Below, piece after piece: positions 46,138 through 57,246 of a DNA stretch of 64,000 bases. The translations under genes and the position numbers were made by a program. Within the stretch, counting starts at the first letter, position 1, and each line of letters begins with the position of its first letter. The notes under the pieces were generated by a model. That model worked only from the letters and a program-made list of their open reading frames with translations. It did not search any database and was not told the DNA's origin. Source of the DNA: Methanomicrobiales archaeon HGW-Methanomicrobiales-2 (GTDB lineage: Archaea; Halobacteriota; Methanomicrobia; Methanomicrobiales; Methanoculleaceae); contig PGYL01000005.1 of the NCBI GenBank assembly GCA_002839645.1, positions 1-64,000 on the forward strand, given 5' to 3'.

Positions 46138-46761
46138 TTACTTAAGGTTCGCAAGGCCACCGTAGTTGATAGCATTTACGAACGCGTCGAGGTCCTGCTT
46201 GGAGCCGTCTTCGACGCTGACAAAGACCATGAACCGCTCATTGACGCCGATCCAGGTCCCGTAGGACGCAGGTTTCGTGAAGTACTCCCAGGAGGGGTGG
46301 CCGCTGACCGTGCCCGACTTGTAGTAGCCCTCGCTCGTCTCGAATGCGAAAAGCGAGTCCCACGACTCCCAGTAGCCCACCTCCTGGTAGGCCGAGTCCT
46401 GGATCAGGATCGTTGCCACGGCGTCGCCCTTAGCGTATTCCCGGGTAGCCCAGGTCCACTGGCCTTCATCGGCCGTCCAGGTAGCCCCCGCCGGCTCATC
46501 TGCAGTCCAGCCCGCAGGAGCGCCGGGCAGGTACGAGATCAGGGTCGCAAACGGTACCGCAGATACGCTTCCCTGGGCAGCTCCGGAGACGGTGGTGCCG
46601 GCAGCAGGGACCGTCGTGGCCACAGCGGTGGCCACAGAACTGGTTCCATAGGGGGTCGTCTCTGCGGGGGTCGTATCCGATGTACAGCCTGCAGCGAGCA
46701 TGCAGATCCCAAGCATGACAAGAAGCGCCGGGAAGATCGTGTTTGAAGAGAGTGTTCTCAT
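46138..46761 (-). CDS. Secreted lipoprotein-like protein
   Basis: MRTLSSNTIFPALLVMLGICMLAAGCTSDTTPAETT lipobox; GWTADEPAGATWTADEGQWTWATREYAKGDAVATILIQDS. Confidence 0.82.
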   Translation of the reverse strand: MRTLSSNTIFPALLVMLGICMLAAGCTSDTTPAETTPYGTSSVATAVATTVPAAGTTVSGAAQGSVSAVPFATLISYLPGAPAGWTADEPAGATWTADEGQWTWATREYAKGDAVATILIQDSAYQEVGYWESWDSLFAFETSEGYYKSGTVSGHPSWEYFTKPASYGTWIGVNERFMVFVSVEDGSKQDLDAFVNAINYGGLANLK

Positions 46762-46976
46762 AATGATGCCCTCAGAGAGACCAGATTGATAGAATCGTAT
46801 TTATAAATTGCTATTTAATGATACGGAGTGGTACGGTCGAACTGAGTGCGTTTTGAAGCGCTCACCAACCTCATTCGCGATGACTGAGCGGAAAACGGCC
46901 GGAACAAGGCGGATCGGCGGGCACCATTATAAAGGGTTTAAGAAAAGTATTTAACAATTCTAAGCGACCTTATCGC

Positions 46977-47468
46977 ATGGTTCAGAAAAAGAGTATCTAT
47001 GGTGTCCTGATCGCAGGACTCCTGGCACTGTGCCTGCTCGGTGCCGGTTGCACGTCGCAGCCGGCGGAACAGCAAAACGCGACCGCGACCCCCACCCCGG
47101 TGGCGACCACGGCCGCTCCGACGGCGAACGTGACAGCCACGCCCGCCCCGGCGGAGGAGTACGTCTTCAACGAGACGAACAACAACGAGACGGTCACCCT
47201 CCCGGCCGGGAGCGAGATCACGATCCGCCTTGATGAGAACCCGACGACCGGATACGAGTGGAACGTCACCTCAGATGAGGGGCTCCAGCTCGTGAATGAG
47301 ACGCACGACGCACCCCAGACCGAACTTCTGGGCGCTCCCGGAGTCCACATCTGGGAGTACATCGCGGCCGAGAAGGGCACCGGAGAGTTCTCTGCGATCT
47401 ATACCCGATCCTGGGAGAACGTGACCGGAAACGAGACGGCATTCTCGATGGCATTTACCATCGAGTAA
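46977..47468 (+). CDS. Secreted chagasin-like (I42 family) protease inhibitor
   Basis: Lipoprotein signal LALCLLGAGCTSQP; IRLDENPTTGYEWNVTSDEGLQL with NPTTGY loop; GTGEFSAIYTRSWE. Confidence 0.88.
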   Translation: MVQKKSIYGVLIAGLLALCLLGAGCTSQPAEQQNATATPTPVATTAAPTANVTATPAPAEEYVFNETNNNETVTLPAGSEITIRLDENPTTGYEWNVTSDEGLQLVNETHDAPQTELLGAPGVHIWEYIAAEKGTGEFSAIYTRSWENVTGNETAFSMAFTIE

Positions 47469-47561
47469 CTTTGCACGCTCTCCCCTGCCCGCGGGCAGGG
47501 GGGAGGGCAAAACACCCACTCTCTTTTAGCCATCCCCTTTCCGGCACGCCGGAACCCCGGG

Positions 47562-49019
47562 TCACCCCAGGAACTTGCGCCGTTGCGCCGCCTGCAAGAC
47601 GAGCGAGGTCAGTTTCCCGGTCTCGTTCTCACGAAGCGCCCGGGCGATCGCGGCCGTGATCCGCGTATGCTCCTCGTCCGGCTCGACGTCCGTCAGATCG
47701 GTCACTCTGGCCGCGAGTTCGGACGGGACAAAACCGGTCTCCGTGTTGAGGAACCGGCAGGCCGCCCTCAGGTCCTCATCGAAGTTGACATAGACCTCCC
47801 TGATATACCCTATGTCAGCATCGTCCAGCGCATCCAGGCCGAGAATCTCGGGAGGGAGACCAATCGAGTAGAGAGCGGCAGTGAACTTGATCGCTCTGGG
47901 CAGGGTGATCCCGCCAGTGCTCCGCGCATACCCGAAGAGGCCGATATGCAGTTTCCGTTTCCGTCTTTCGGGAACATATCGGGCAACCCGGTTGATCAGG
48001 GGGGCAAGCGGGCCGAGCTGCCGCTCGTACGCTCCCGTATACCTCTCGATCAGGTCAAGCGCCGCCTCTTCGTCGATGGGCAGGGGCCTCGTGGGCCACC
48101 GTTCTTCCAGTCTTCGAACGGCATTCCGGACGTCTTCGAGCGGGTAATCATACTTGAACGCCGATTGAACGGTGAACGTGTGAGCGCTCGGGTACTCGGC
48201 GGTAACCCGGTCGACGGTCAGAGGAGAGAGGCCGCCCCTGAAGGGCGCCGAACCGACGCCGATGATCGGGTATATCCGGGTTCCTGTCTCTTCCGAGACC
48301 TCCCGGAGGTGCCGGAGCGCGATCTTGTTCAGGAGGACCGCACTGACAAGCCCGTAGTTCATTGCCGGGTCGGACCGGGCAAGGAAGACACGCTGATCGG
48401 CGATATCCTTGCCTTCGAGGTAGCGCCTGACCACATTGTGCGCGTCCAGCATGTGGTCCATCTCCTCAAAAAGCGGGATGACGTTGATCCGGTCCGGCCG
48501 GAACCTCCCGATCCAGTCTGCGATGGTCTTGCTCCCCTCCCCGAGGCGCCTCTCCTGTTTCCCGACGACGATATCCGTGTAGTAGCGATAGATGTTATCG
48601 ACGGCGGTATGAGACGCCGTCATCGGCAGGATCACCTCATAGATCGGGGGGCACTCTTCCCCGTAAAAAAGGCACGCCGTATCGAACGACCGCGGGATAC
48701 TCTCGAGGGTCTCCAGGAGTATCTTTGCCTCGGCCGTCTCGATCTCGGGGTTCGGGACCCGCATCGTCAGGAAGACGTCTCGCCCGAGCTGCTTCTCCCG
48801 GAAGAACGTATCGTACCGGGTCAGCAGTTTCCTGACCACAAAATTGTCGACCTCTTTTCCTTCGCAGTCCCACATCTGTTCGCTGCATCCCAGGTGGGAG
48901 TAGGCATAGTATGCCTCCTGCACCTCGTCTTCACCGCCGAGTTCCGGACTCTCGGCAAAAAACGGCAGATTGACGTTGTCAGGGTGCTGGGTGCTCATGC
49001 ATTGCGGTATTCGTACCAT
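47562..49019 (-). CDS. ppcA: Archaeal-type phosphoenolpyruvate carboxylase
   Basis: MVRIPQCMSTQHPDNVNLPFFAESPELGGEDEVQEAYYAYSHLGCSEQMWDCEGKEVDNFVVRKLL; start trimmed to ATG 49019. Confidence 0.93.
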   Translation of the reverse strand: MVRIPQCMSTQHPDNVNLPFFAESPELGGEDEVQEAYYAYSHLGCSEQMWDCEGKEVDNFVVRKLLTRYDTFFREKQLGRDVFLTMRVPNPEIETAEAKILLETLESIPRSFDTACLFYGEECPPIYEVILPMTASHTAVDNIYRYYTDIVVGKQERRLGEGSKTIADWIGRFRPDRINVIPLFEEMDHMLDAHNVVRRYLEGKDIADQRVFLARSDPAMNYGLVSAVLLNKIALRHLREVSEETGTRIYPIIGVGSAPFRGGLSPLTVDRVTAEYPSAHTFTVQSAFKYDYPLEDVRNAVRRLEERWPTRPLPIDEEAALDLIERYTGAYERQLGPLAPLINRVARYVPERRKRKLHIGLFGYARSTGGITLPRAIKFTAALYSIGLPPEILGLDALDDADIGYIREVYVNFDEDLRAACRFLNTETGFVPSELAARVTDLTDVEPDEEHTRITAAIARALRENETGKLTSLVLQAAQRRKFLG

Positions 49020-49177
49020 GTCTCCACGCTCCATGTAGCGGGGGTCGGGCCCCCATGTCAACCTCATCTTTTTCTACGGTCGACACGAAAAACCCTCCGG
49101 AATAAACCTCCCTAAATCGCCGGTTGCTGCCAAGAGCTCTCCCTGCCCGTCGGATTCAGGGGGCGGGACATCGCGGG

Positions 49178-49966
49178 CTACTCCCGGCCCTTACCCCTCA
49201 CCCGGTCTCCAAACCGCCTCCACACCTCTACCCCCGGCCACGGTCCTCCGTGTGCTGCACAGACCCGTTCCGGCCCAAACGCGAGGAGCGTCCGGAGGCT
49301 CCTGTGTGCCGCCACGGGGTTATCCATCCTGAAGGGTAACCGGGGCCTCCCCCCGGCAAAGAGAGCAGAAAGAAGGTCACCGATGATAACGGTGCCGCCG
49401 GCGACAAGGACCGAGACCGAGCCGGGAGTATGCCCCGGCGTGGGGAGGACCCTGCCCCGGACCCCGAATGCCGCAAGGTCGGCGGGACCCCTGATGACGA
49501 TGTCGGGCTCAACGCCGCCAGAACCGGGAATGGTCTTCCTACCACCCGCAAGCCCGATCAGGTGCGGGATGATCCTGGCGGGGAGACGCAGCCCGTCAAA
49601 CCCAAGACGCATAGCGTCGGCATCGGCCTCGTGGACGGCGACCGGTGCGCCCGTCAGCTCCCGGAGCGCGTCGGCGCTCCCGTAGTTGTTCGGGTGGCCG
49701 TGCGTGACCAGGATCAGGGAGACCTCGTCGGGACTGATGCCGGCTTTCTTCACCGCGGCCAGGATGGCCGTCTCATCCCCGGGGTTGCCGGTGTCGACCA
49801 GAAGCACGCTGTGGTCCCTGACGATGAACGCGGTGGTCAAGCCGAGCGGCACGGGGATGACCCGGCAGGTGGCAAACAGCGGTGCGCTCCGTCTTTTGTG
49901 CCGGAGCCCGGGCAGCCCCTCCACTCCCGGCAGAATCCCCCGGCTCCGATTCGATGGTCCTGGCAT
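49178..49966 (-). CDS. MBL-fold hydrolase with atypical metal motif (start uncertain)
   Basis: VLLVDTGNPGDETAILAAVKKAGISPDEVSLILVTHGHPNNYGSADALRELTG; TPGHTPGSVSVLV; GDLLSAL. Confidence 0.82.
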   Translation of the reverse strand: MPGPSNRSRGILPGVEGLPGLRHKRRSAPLFATCRVIPVPLGLTTAFIVRDHSVLLVDTGNPGDETAILAAVKKAGISPDEVSLILVTHGHPNNYGSADALRELTGAPVAVHEADADAMRLGFDGLRLPARIIPHLIGLAGGRKTIPGSGGVEPDIVIRGPADLAAFGVRGRVLPTPGHTPGSVSVLVAGGTVIIGDLLSALFAGGRPRLPFRMDNPVAAHRSLRTLLAFGPERVCAAHGGPWPGVEVWRRFGDRVRGKGRE

Positions 49967-50129
49967 CTCCACTGTGAGATACCCTCTCTCCACATCAATG
50001 ATTCGGTCGGGGAGAACAGGCGGAGCCGGGTGGGAAGCAGGCGGCCCTCCGACGGATTCCCCCGGTAAAGGGCGATATTTCCGGCGGCGTTTCAATACGC
50101 ATATATATTGCGAAAACGAGGTTGAAACC

Positions 50130-50669
50130 ATGGTGTATGAGAAAACAACATCCCGGCATCTCCTCGTTGTCCTCGCGGTCCTCGCCCTGGCGCTCGTCGT
50201 CCCGGCAGCCGCACAGGAAACCGGCAAACTGGTGGTACAACCCGGCGAGACGATCGAGGTGGGGGCCGAACCGATCATCCTCGACCTCATCAACCTCCGC
50301 AACCAGGATACGCTCAACCCGATCACGGAACTCCGGAAGTACCGGGGCGACGATCCCAGAAAAGAGATTACCCTGGTTCTCGGCGTGCCGAACGACGACT
50401 ACTACAAGATCAATATTCACACATTTAAAGGGAAATACGGCAGATATTTTGCGTATAGTCAAAAGGACGGCCTGATCGAACGCAGCAGCATCGTGTTCGT
50501 CCAGGCTGCGACACCTACGGCCACGGAGACCGTGGTTACAGTCACGGAGACGCCCACAGAGGCACCGCCGGCCACGACCACGACGACCCCGACGCAGGCG
50601 CCGCTCCCGGGACTGATCGCGATCGCCGCTCTCGGCATCTGCGGGCTGTTCGCGGCGCAAAAGCGGTAG
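50130..50669 (+). CDS. Secreted DUF3821-like protein with Thr-rich linker and C-terminal TM anchor
   Basis: MVYEKTTSRHLLVVLAVLALALVVPAAAQETGKL...; TATETVVTVTETPTEAPPATTTTTPTQAPLPGLIAIAALGICGLFAAQKR. Confidence 0.75.
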   Translation: MVYEKTTSRHLLVVLAVLALALVVPAAAQETGKLVVQPGETIEVGAEPIILDLINLRNQDTLNPITELRKYRGDDPRKEITLVLGVPNDDYYKINIHTFKGKYGRYFAYSQKDGLIERSSIVFVQAATPTATETVVTVTETPTEAPPATTTTTPTQAPLPGLIAIAALGICGLFAAQKR

Positions 50670-51079
50670 GCACGCCCCGTGCGGTGAGGGGGGGCTCCCT
50701 CACCGTCCGCCGGGAACGTTCATAAAACTCCATCGATTCCGGAAAACCTCTTCTGAGCTCGCTCGATAGGCCGGCGGTTCCCTGTAAGGACGCCGAAGGG
50801 TGGCCTTGCCGGGGTCTCCCGGCCGGCAGGTCTTATATACACCCATGCATACTCCCCGCCCGAGGAAGGATTGCCCGTGCAGGATCGTTCCCGGCATCGC
50901 CCCCACCATCATCTCTCCCGGGTCATTTATCTCATTCGATCGACGTCGGCACAGGAGAGAACGTGCGACCATGCCTGCCGGAGAGCTGTCCGGGAACCTT
51001 TCTCCTTCAACAAGAGGGGTTTTCGGGCCGACGCACCGAAAGGGCGGCGGTCGCGGGAACCCCGCTGGAGGCCCAAACA

Positions 51080-51955
51080 ATGAATGAACGTTACCTGTAT
51101 GTACCGGCGCTGGTCCTGATCGCCCTCGCGCTCGTCGTCGGGGTTGCATCGGCAGAAGAGCGCCAGATTACGAATGCTTCGGTCGACCAGGTCTATGCAA
51201 CGGCCCTTGAGGACCGCATCCTCTGGTCCGACAACCGGACCGGCGACTACGACGTCTACCTCTACAACCTGACCGAAGCAAGCGAACGCACCCTCTCGCC
51301 GGCGGGCACCGACCAGTTCGCGACGGCCCTTCCCGCCGGTATGATGATGACCGGCAACCGGGTCGTCTGGGAGGACAACCGGAGCGGCAACCGGGACATC
51401 TACCTCTACGACCTCGCCACGGGGGAGGAGAGGCAGATCACGAACGGGACCGGCCACGAGATCAACCCCGCCATCGCCGGAGACTGGATCGTCTGGCAGG
51501 ATGACCGGAGTGGCAACTGGGATATCTACCTTTACGATCTCTCTACCAGCGAAGAGACCCGGATCACGGATAACGAGAGCATGCAGATGACCCCCGCCGT
51601 CACGGAGAGCATGGTCGTCTGGAACGACTTCCGGAACGGCAACTGGGACATCTACGCCTGGACGCCTGATGGGGCGGCGCAGCCCGCACCATCTACGCCG
51701 TCTGCCCCCTCCACGCCGGGGCCGGGCCTGACCCCCGCCTCGCCCGGAGTGCCCGGTGCAACCACCCGTCCGACGGCCGCAACGCCGACGGCTACTCCGA
51801 CGGCAACGGCCACACCGACGCCGGAAGCAACGGTGACCATGCCGCCCGATGACCTGACGGAGACCTTGACGCCGACAAGAACCCTGCCGCCGAGAACCTT
51901 CCCGCCGGTGACCTTCGTAACCCTCGAACCAACCCAGACACCGTTCCTCCTGTGA
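51080..51955 (+). CDS. Secreted TolB-like beta-propeller repeat protein with Thr/Pro-rich C-terminus
   Basis: MNERYLYVPALVLIALALVVGVASAEERQITNASVDQVYATALEDRILWSDNRTGDYDVYLYNL; repeated RVVWEDNRSGNRDIYLYDLATGEERQIT; TPTATPTATATPTPEATVTMPP. Confidence 0.88.
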   Translation: MNERYLYVPALVLIALALVVGVASAEERQITNASVDQVYATALEDRILWSDNRTGDYDVYLYNLTEASERTLSPAGTDQFATALPAGMMMTGNRVVWEDNRSGNRDIYLYDLATGEERQITNGTGHEINPAIAGDWIVWQDDRSGNWDIYLYDLSTSEETRITDNESMQMTPAVTESMVVWNDFRNGNWDIYAWTPDGAAQPAPSTPSAPSTPGPGLTPASPGVPGATTRPTAATPTATPTATATPTPEATVTMPPDDLTETLTPTRTLPPRTFPPVTFVTLEPTQTPFLL

Positions 51956-52131
51956 CGGGGCGGGGCATGCCGTGAGGCTGTCCCGGATACGAGGGGTTCC
52001 TCACCACAACCCCTCGCTTCAGAGTCTCCGGCGCCATGCTCTCCTGTATCGCAAGACGGACCCCGCAGGCATCGGCCGGAGGCTTCCGCTCGCGGGGGAA
52101 AAAGAAAAAAAGGAGGGTATCGAGGGGGTGA

Positions 52132-54324
52132 TTACGCCAGGTAGTCGTCCGGCCGCGGGATCTGTTCCTTTAAGCCCTTGCGCTTGCGGATGGCCTTGAC
52201 TACATCGGTCACAATGCCGGCGGGGACCAGTTCGAACCCGACGAACTCGGTGCTCCACATCGCACGGCCTTCGGTGGCGGACCGGACATCTCCGGCAAAC
52301 CCGAAGAGCTCGGCGACCGGCGCCCTGCCGACGATCGTCATCGTATCCCCTTCGCTCAGCATATCGAAGACCTGGCCGCGCCGGCCCTGGATCTGCGAAG
52401 TTGCCGCACCCATCTGCTCGGTCGGGACCGTGATCTGGATCTTCTGGATAGGCTCGAGAAGCGAGTCGCCGCCGAGCAGCAGACCTGCCTTGACGGCACT
52501 CCTGACTGCCGGGATGACCTGTGCAGGACCGCGGTGGATGGCATCCTCGTGGAGTTTCACATCCACCAGCCGGATCTTTAAGTTCTGAACCAGCTCGTCG
52601 GCGAGCGGGCCGCCGCGGAGCGCTTCACGCCAGCCGTCGAGGACCAGTTCCATCGTCTCGTTGAGGTACTGGATACCCTTCGTCATGTCGATGAACAGGT
52701 TGGTACCCTCGATCGCCCTGATGTTCTTGGCCTCGTCCTTATCCATACCGGCGGCAACGAGGGCGTCACGCCGCTCCACCACCTGCTGGGTCATCGAGAT
52801 CTCGCCGTCCCGGATCATCTTCACGATCGCGGGGTCGACCGGCTCAAGCTCAAGGTAGAACCGGTTGTGGCGGTTCGGCGACTTTCCTTCGACCGGGCCT
52901 GCCCGGCCCGTGATCGTCTCGCGGTAGACCACGATCGGCGGGGAGGTGATGATATCGACACCCTTATCACGCTTGATACGGCCAGTGATGATCTCGAGAT
53001 GGAGTTCGCCCATGCCGCTGATCAGGTGCTCGCCGGTCTCCTCGTTGATCGAGACCCGCACCGTCGGGTCTTCCTTACCCACCTGGCGGAGAACCTCGAC
53101 GAGTTTCGGGAGATCCTTCATGCTCTTCGCCTCGACGGCGACGGTCATGACCGGCTCGGAGTAGTGCTTCAGCGACTCGAAGGGAGCCATCTCAATGAGC
53201 GACGTGACGGTCGAGCCGACGATGGCATCCTTCAGACCCGTCACGGCGGCGATGTTGCCGGCGGTCAGCCCTTCCACCTCAATCCGCTCGGCACCCATGA
53301 AGATGCCGACCTGAGCGAGGCGGTTCGAACGCTTTGCCGCACCCATGATGTAGCACTCGGTGCCCCGGCGGAGCGTTCCCGAGAAGAGACGGCCGGTGGC
53401 GACCTCGCCTGCATGCGGATCGAACGATATGTCGGTAACCATCAGGCAGATGGGTCCGTTCGGGTCGCAGTTGAGCATTGCCTTGCCCTCGGGGGTGCTG
53501 TAGTCGCCGTGCCAGATGATGTGGATACGCCGGTCCTGGGCCTGGAGGGGGTTTGGAAGGTGCTTGACCACCATGTCGAGGAGGACGGCGTGCAGCGGGC
53601 TGTTCTTTGAGAGCCACTTCATGTCGCCGGATTTGCACTTGTCAAAGACGTCCTTGAACGAGACCCCGCTGTTCTTCATGAAGGGGACGGATACGGCCCA
53701 GTTGTAGAGCGCGGAACCGAAGGCGACGGTGCCCTTTGCGGCATCGAGCTTCCAGCCATCGTTGTACATCTTCTCGTTCATGCCCTTGATCAGCTTGTTG
53801 ACCTTGTCGATCACCTTCGCAAGGCGGATCTGCATCTCCTGCTCGTCCACCTTCAGCTCGTTGATCAGCCGGTCCACCTTGTTGATGAAGAGAACCGGGC
53901 GGACACCCTCCTTCAATGCCTGACGGAGAACCGTCTCCGTCTGGGGCATGGTTCCCTCGACGGCGTCGACCACGACGACAGCGCCGTCCACCGCACGCAT
54001 GGCGCGGGTCACGTCACCGCCGAAGTCCACGTGGCCGGGGGTATCGATCATGTTGATCAGGTACTCTTCGCCGCCGTACTCGTGGACCATCGAGACGTTG
54101 CTCGCATCGATGGTGATACCGCGTGCCTGTTCCTCCTCGTCGGAGTCCATGAAGAGCTGCCGGCCGGCGAGCTCCTCGCTGATCATGCCTGCGCCGGCGA
54201 GCAGGTTGTCCGAGAGTGTTGTCTTTCCGTGATCGATGTGGGCGACGATACCGATGTTCCGGATCCGCTCCGGCTTGTCCATCAGCTCCGTCACCCGTTC
54301 AACCATCTTCTTTCGTCTGGTCAT
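52132..54324 (-). CDS. fusA: Archaeal elongation factor 2
   Basis: [70 protein letters not shown]. Confidence 0.97.
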   Translation of the reverse strand: MTRRKKMVERVTELMDKPERIRNIGIVAHIDHGKTTLSDNLLAGAGMISEELAGRQLFMDSDEEEQARGITIDASNVSMVHEYGGEEYLINMIDTPGHVDFGGDVTRAMRAVDGAVVVVDAVEGTMPQTETVLRQALKEGVRPVLFINKVDRLINELKVDEQEMQIRLAKVIDKVNKLIKGMNEKMYNDGWKLDAAKGTVAFGSALYNWAVSVPFMKNSGVSFKDVFDKCKSGDMKWLSKNSPLHAVLLDMVVKHLPNPLQAQDRRIHIIWHGDYSTPEGKAMLNCDPNGPICLMVTDISFDPHAGEVATGRLFSGTLRRGTECYIMGAAKRSNRLAQVGIFMGAERIEVEGLTAGNIAAVTGLKDAIVGSTVTSLIEMAPFESLKHYSEPVMTVAVEAKSMKDLPKLVEVLRQVGKEDPTVRVSINEETGEHLISGMGELHLEIITGRIKRDKGVDIITSPPIVVYRETITGRAGPVEGKSPNRHNRFYLELEPVDPAIVKMIRDGEISMTQQVVERRDALVAAGMDKDEAKNIRAIEGTNLFIDMTKGIQYLNETMELVLDGWREALRGGPLADELVQNLKIRLVDVKLHEDAIHRGPAQVIPAVRSAVKAGLLLGGDSLLEPIQKIQITVPTEQMGAATSQIQGRRGQVFDMLSEGDTMTIVGRAPVAELFGFAGDVRSATEGRAMWSTEFVGFELVPAGIVTDVVKAIRKRKGLKEQIPRPDDYLA

Positions 54325-54354
54325 GAATTACACCAAAAAAAATAATAGGGGGTT

Positions 54355-54963
54355 TTAACGGGCTGCCTTTGCAATACGTTCTCTTTCTTCTTTCTTCGAG
54401 ACGGCGTATGAACGGGTGTCGCCGTTCGCCGCAGAGATCAGCTCTTCGGCAAGTGCCTCGCTCACGCTCTTCTTCTTCTTGTGGCTCGCCTGCCGAACGC
54501 CGGCAGTGATGAACCGGAGCGCAGTATCGACACGGCGCTGGGGAGCGGTATCGACCGACTTCGGGACGTTGATACCACCGTACTTCAGCCGGACGGTCTC
54601 CTCACGGGGTCCGGTGTTCGCGACTGCGTCCACCAGCACCTGAACCGGGTTCTTCTTGGTCTTCTTGTTGACGATCTCGAAGGCGTCCCGGACGATGCGG
54701 ATGGCAAGTTCCTTCTTGCCGGTGTTCTTCTCGGTCTGCATCAGTTTGTTGATCAGACGCTCGACGATCAGCATGTTGCTCTTGTTGAACTGCTGGCCGA
54801 CGAGCTTGCCGCAGGAGTGCGGCACGATCATCGTGTGCAGGTTCACGTAACGAGCGAGGCTCGGATCCTGGATCTCCACCTCGGTCATGTCCCAGCGGTT
54901 AAAGAGGAGCTGATGTGTCCCTTTTTCTTCCGGCTGCGTAGTACCTGCTTCTGCTTCTACCAT
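54355..54963 (-). CDS. rps7: Ribosomal protein S7
   Basis: [66 protein letters not shown]. Confidence 0.95.
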   Translation of the reverse strand: MVEAEAGTTQPEEKGTHQLLFNRWDMTEVEIQDPSLARYVNLHTMIVPHSCGKLVGQQFNKSNMLIVERLINKLMQTEKNTGKKELAIRIVRDAFEIVNKKTKKNPVQVLVDAVANTGPREETVRLKYGGINVPKSVDTAPQRRVDTALRFITAGVRQASHKKKKSVSEALAEELISAANGDTRSYAVSKKEERERIAKAAR

Positions 54964-54968
54964 ACTGC

Positions 54969-55397
54969 TTACCTCCGCGGCTTCTCTTTGCGGCCCGTGA
55001 CCATTTCACGCAGGCTGACGCTGTTCACCTTGGTCACAACAAACCGGACACCGGGGATATCACCCTTCGACCTGCCCAGCCTGCCGCCGATGCCCTCGAT
55101 CTCGACCTCATCGTGCTCGTCGATGAAGTTGATGGCACCGTCGCCGACAGCGAACGCTGTTACCTGACGGCCGTTCTTGATCAGCTGTACGCGGACGCAC
55201 TTTCTGATCGCAGAGTTCGGCTGCTTTGCTTCAACACCCACCTTCTCGAGAACAATCCCGCGGCCCTGCGGTGCTCCCTCAAGGGGGTCAGCTTTTACAT
55301 CGAGCCCGAGCAGACGTCGCGCGTAGACAGTGTCGTGCCATCTGTTATTATTTGCGTCGCGCTTCAGTTTTCGGGCTGCAAATTTTCCATTTCCCAT
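54969..55397 (-). CDS. rps12: Ribosomal protein S12
   Basis: [56 protein letters not shown]. Confidence 0.96.
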   Translation of the reverse strand: MGNGKFAARKLKRDANNNRWHDTVYARRLLGLDVKADPLEGAPQGRGIVLEKVGVEAKQPNSAIRKCVRVQLIKNGRQVTAFAVGDGAINFIDEHDEVEIEGIGGRLGRSKGDIPGVRFVVTKVNSVSLREMVTGRKEKPRR

Positions 55398-55570
55398 CGA
55401 ATACCCTCGTATCTGTTGAATTTGTGGATAGGAGCAACTCCTGGTGTGCTATAAAGCAACGCGCGTTACGGATTTATATATTGTGGAACCCGCCCGCGCA
55501 TCGATCTTCCGCCTTAGTTATTGGATCGGGAGCTGATATAATATTATATCCTGGCGGGCAACCTTCATTG

Positions 55571-55984
55571 ATGATAACCCGGATATACAAAGAGGTTTTT
55601 TTCGAGGCAACCCATCGTCTGATTCACTATCAGGGGAAGTGTTTCCGGCTGCACGGTCACCAGTGGCGGGTGGAGGTCTGGATAGAGGGTACGGCCGATG
55701 AGCGCACCGGCATCGTCCTCGACTACAACTGCATCAAAGAAGTCGTCGGGCGGTTCGACCATCAGGTGATCTTAAACGCCGACGATCCCATGGCGGCAAG
55801 CATCGAGGCGTTCCACCCGGTCGTCACCACCCCCGGCGACCCGACGAGCGAGCTCCTGACCGGCCTCATCGCGGAGATGATCGATGCTGAAGCCGCACGG
55901 CAGGGACATGATGCCCGCGTGGCGAAGATCCGGGTCTGGGAGTCGACGTCCTGTTACGCAGAGCGCACCTATGATCGTCAGTGA
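55571..55984 (+). CDS. queD: 6-pyruvoyl-tetrahydropterin synthase/QueD family
   Basis: [63 protein letters not shown]. Confidence 0.9.
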   Translation: MITRIYKEVFFEATHRLIHYQGKCFRLHGHQWRVEVWIEGTADERTGIVLDYNCIKEVVGRFDHQVILNADDPMAASIEAFHPVVTTPGDPTSELLTGLIAEMIDAEAARQGHDARVAKIRVWESTSCYAERTYDRQ

Positions 55985-56579
55985 GATCTTCCGGAGCCTC
56001 CAGGGAGAGGGAAAGAGTCAGGGGCGGCCCTGCACGTTCATCCGGCTCACCGGGTGCAACCTTCGGTGCGCCTGGTGCGACACCTCCTACGCCCGGGAAG
56101 GCGGGGAGGAGATGAGCATCACAGAGGTCCTCGACCGGGTCTGGCTGCAGAACGGGAGGCAGATCTGCATCACCGGCGGGGAACCGCTCCTGCAACAGGA
56201 AGGGGTTCTCGAACTCCTCAAGAAGTTCAGCCTTCACGGGTATACCGTCGAGATCGAGACGAACGGCACCCGCGACTTCCGGGAGATGCAGCCGTACGCT
56301 ACCATCTGCATGGACGTCAAGTGCCCATCGTCGGGCGAGAGGAGCGATCTCACGCTCCTCCCCTTCATCAGCCAGCGCGACTGCGTCAAATTCGTGGTGG
56401 CGGACGAGGACGACCTCCTCTACGCCCGGGCGGTGATGACCCGTTACGATATCCGGGGCGAGATCTTCGTCTCGCCGGTGGAAGGGTCGGACTGCCGCGC
56501 CATCGCCGACTACATCGTCGAGGAGAACCTCCCGGTGAGGTTCCAGCTGCAACTGCACAAGATCCTGGGAGTAAAATGA
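55971..56579 (+). CDS. queE: 7-carboxy-7-deazaguanine synthase
   Basis: [41 protein letters not shown] (radical SAM CxxxCxxC); overlaps queD. Confidence 0.93.
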   Translation: MIVSEIFRSLQGEGKSQGRPCTFIRLTGCNLRCAWCDTSYAREGGEEMSITEVLDRVWLQNGRQICITGGEPLLQQEGVLELLKKFSLHGYTVEIETNGTRDFREMQPYATICMDVKCPSSGERSDLTLLPFISQRDCVKFVVADEDDLLYARAVMTRYDIRGEIFVSPVEGSDCRAIADYIVEENLPVRFQLQLHKILGVK

Positions 56580-57244
56580 TGAAAGCAGTCTGTCTTCTCT
56601 CGGGCGGCATGGACTCCACCACGCTCGCTTACGTCGCAAAGGATATGGGTTACGAGATCGTCGCGCTCCACTTCACCTACGGCCAGCGGACCGAGGAGAA
56701 GGAGCGCTCATGCGCCCGGGCCGTCGCCCGGATGCTTGATGCGGGGGATTTCGTCGAGATCAGCCTCGAACACTTCAGGAAGATCGGAGCCTCGAGCCTG
56801 ACGGATGAGAGCATCCCGGTCGAAGAGTACGCCGGCGAGGAGGAAGCGATACCGAACACCTACGTCCCCTTCCGGAACGCGAACCTCCTCGCCATCGCGA
56901 CCAGCCTCGCGGAAGCCCGGCGGGCGGAGGCGATCTTCATCGGTGTCCAGACCGGGGACTACCCGGGGTACCCCGACTGCCGGCCGGAGTTCATCGAGGC
57001 GTTCCAGCGGGCGATCGACCTCGGGACGGCGGCGGACCCCCGGATCACTCTTATGACGCCGTTTGTCCGGATGACGAAGGTGGATATCGTCAGGAAGGGC
57101 CTTCTCCTCGGGGTTCCCTACGAGCAGACCTGGTCCTGCTACCAGAACAATGACCGGGCATGCGGGGTCTGCTCCTCCTGCCACTACAGGAGAGAGGCGT
57201 TCCGGCAGCTCGGGCTGAAGGACCCGATCGAGTACGAGAGGTAA
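56576..57244 (+). CDS. queC: 7-cyano-7-deazaguanine synthase
   Basis: [54 protein letters not shown] zinc site. Confidence 0.95.
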   Translation: MMKAVCLLSGGMDSTTLAYVAKDMGYEIVALHFTYGQRTEEKERSCARAVARMLDAGDFVEISLEHFRKIGASSLTDESIPVEEYAGEEEAIPNTYVPFRNANLLAIATSLAEARRAEAIFIGVQTGDYPGYPDCRPEFIEAFQRAIDLGTAADPRITLMTPFVRMTKVDIVRKGLLLGVPYEQTWSCYQNNDRACGVCSSCHYRREAFRQLGLKDPIEYER

Positions 57245-57246
57245 CT

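Noticed and set aside
47583-49115. 510-aa plus-strand ORF opposite ppcA
   Set aside because: Mirror-frame ORF; PpcA on the minus strand has clear conserved motifs.
50700-51149. 149-aa minus ORF upstream of the TolB-like gene
   Set aside because: Arg/Pro-rich, no domain, overlaps the start of a well-supported gene and a probable promoter/leader.
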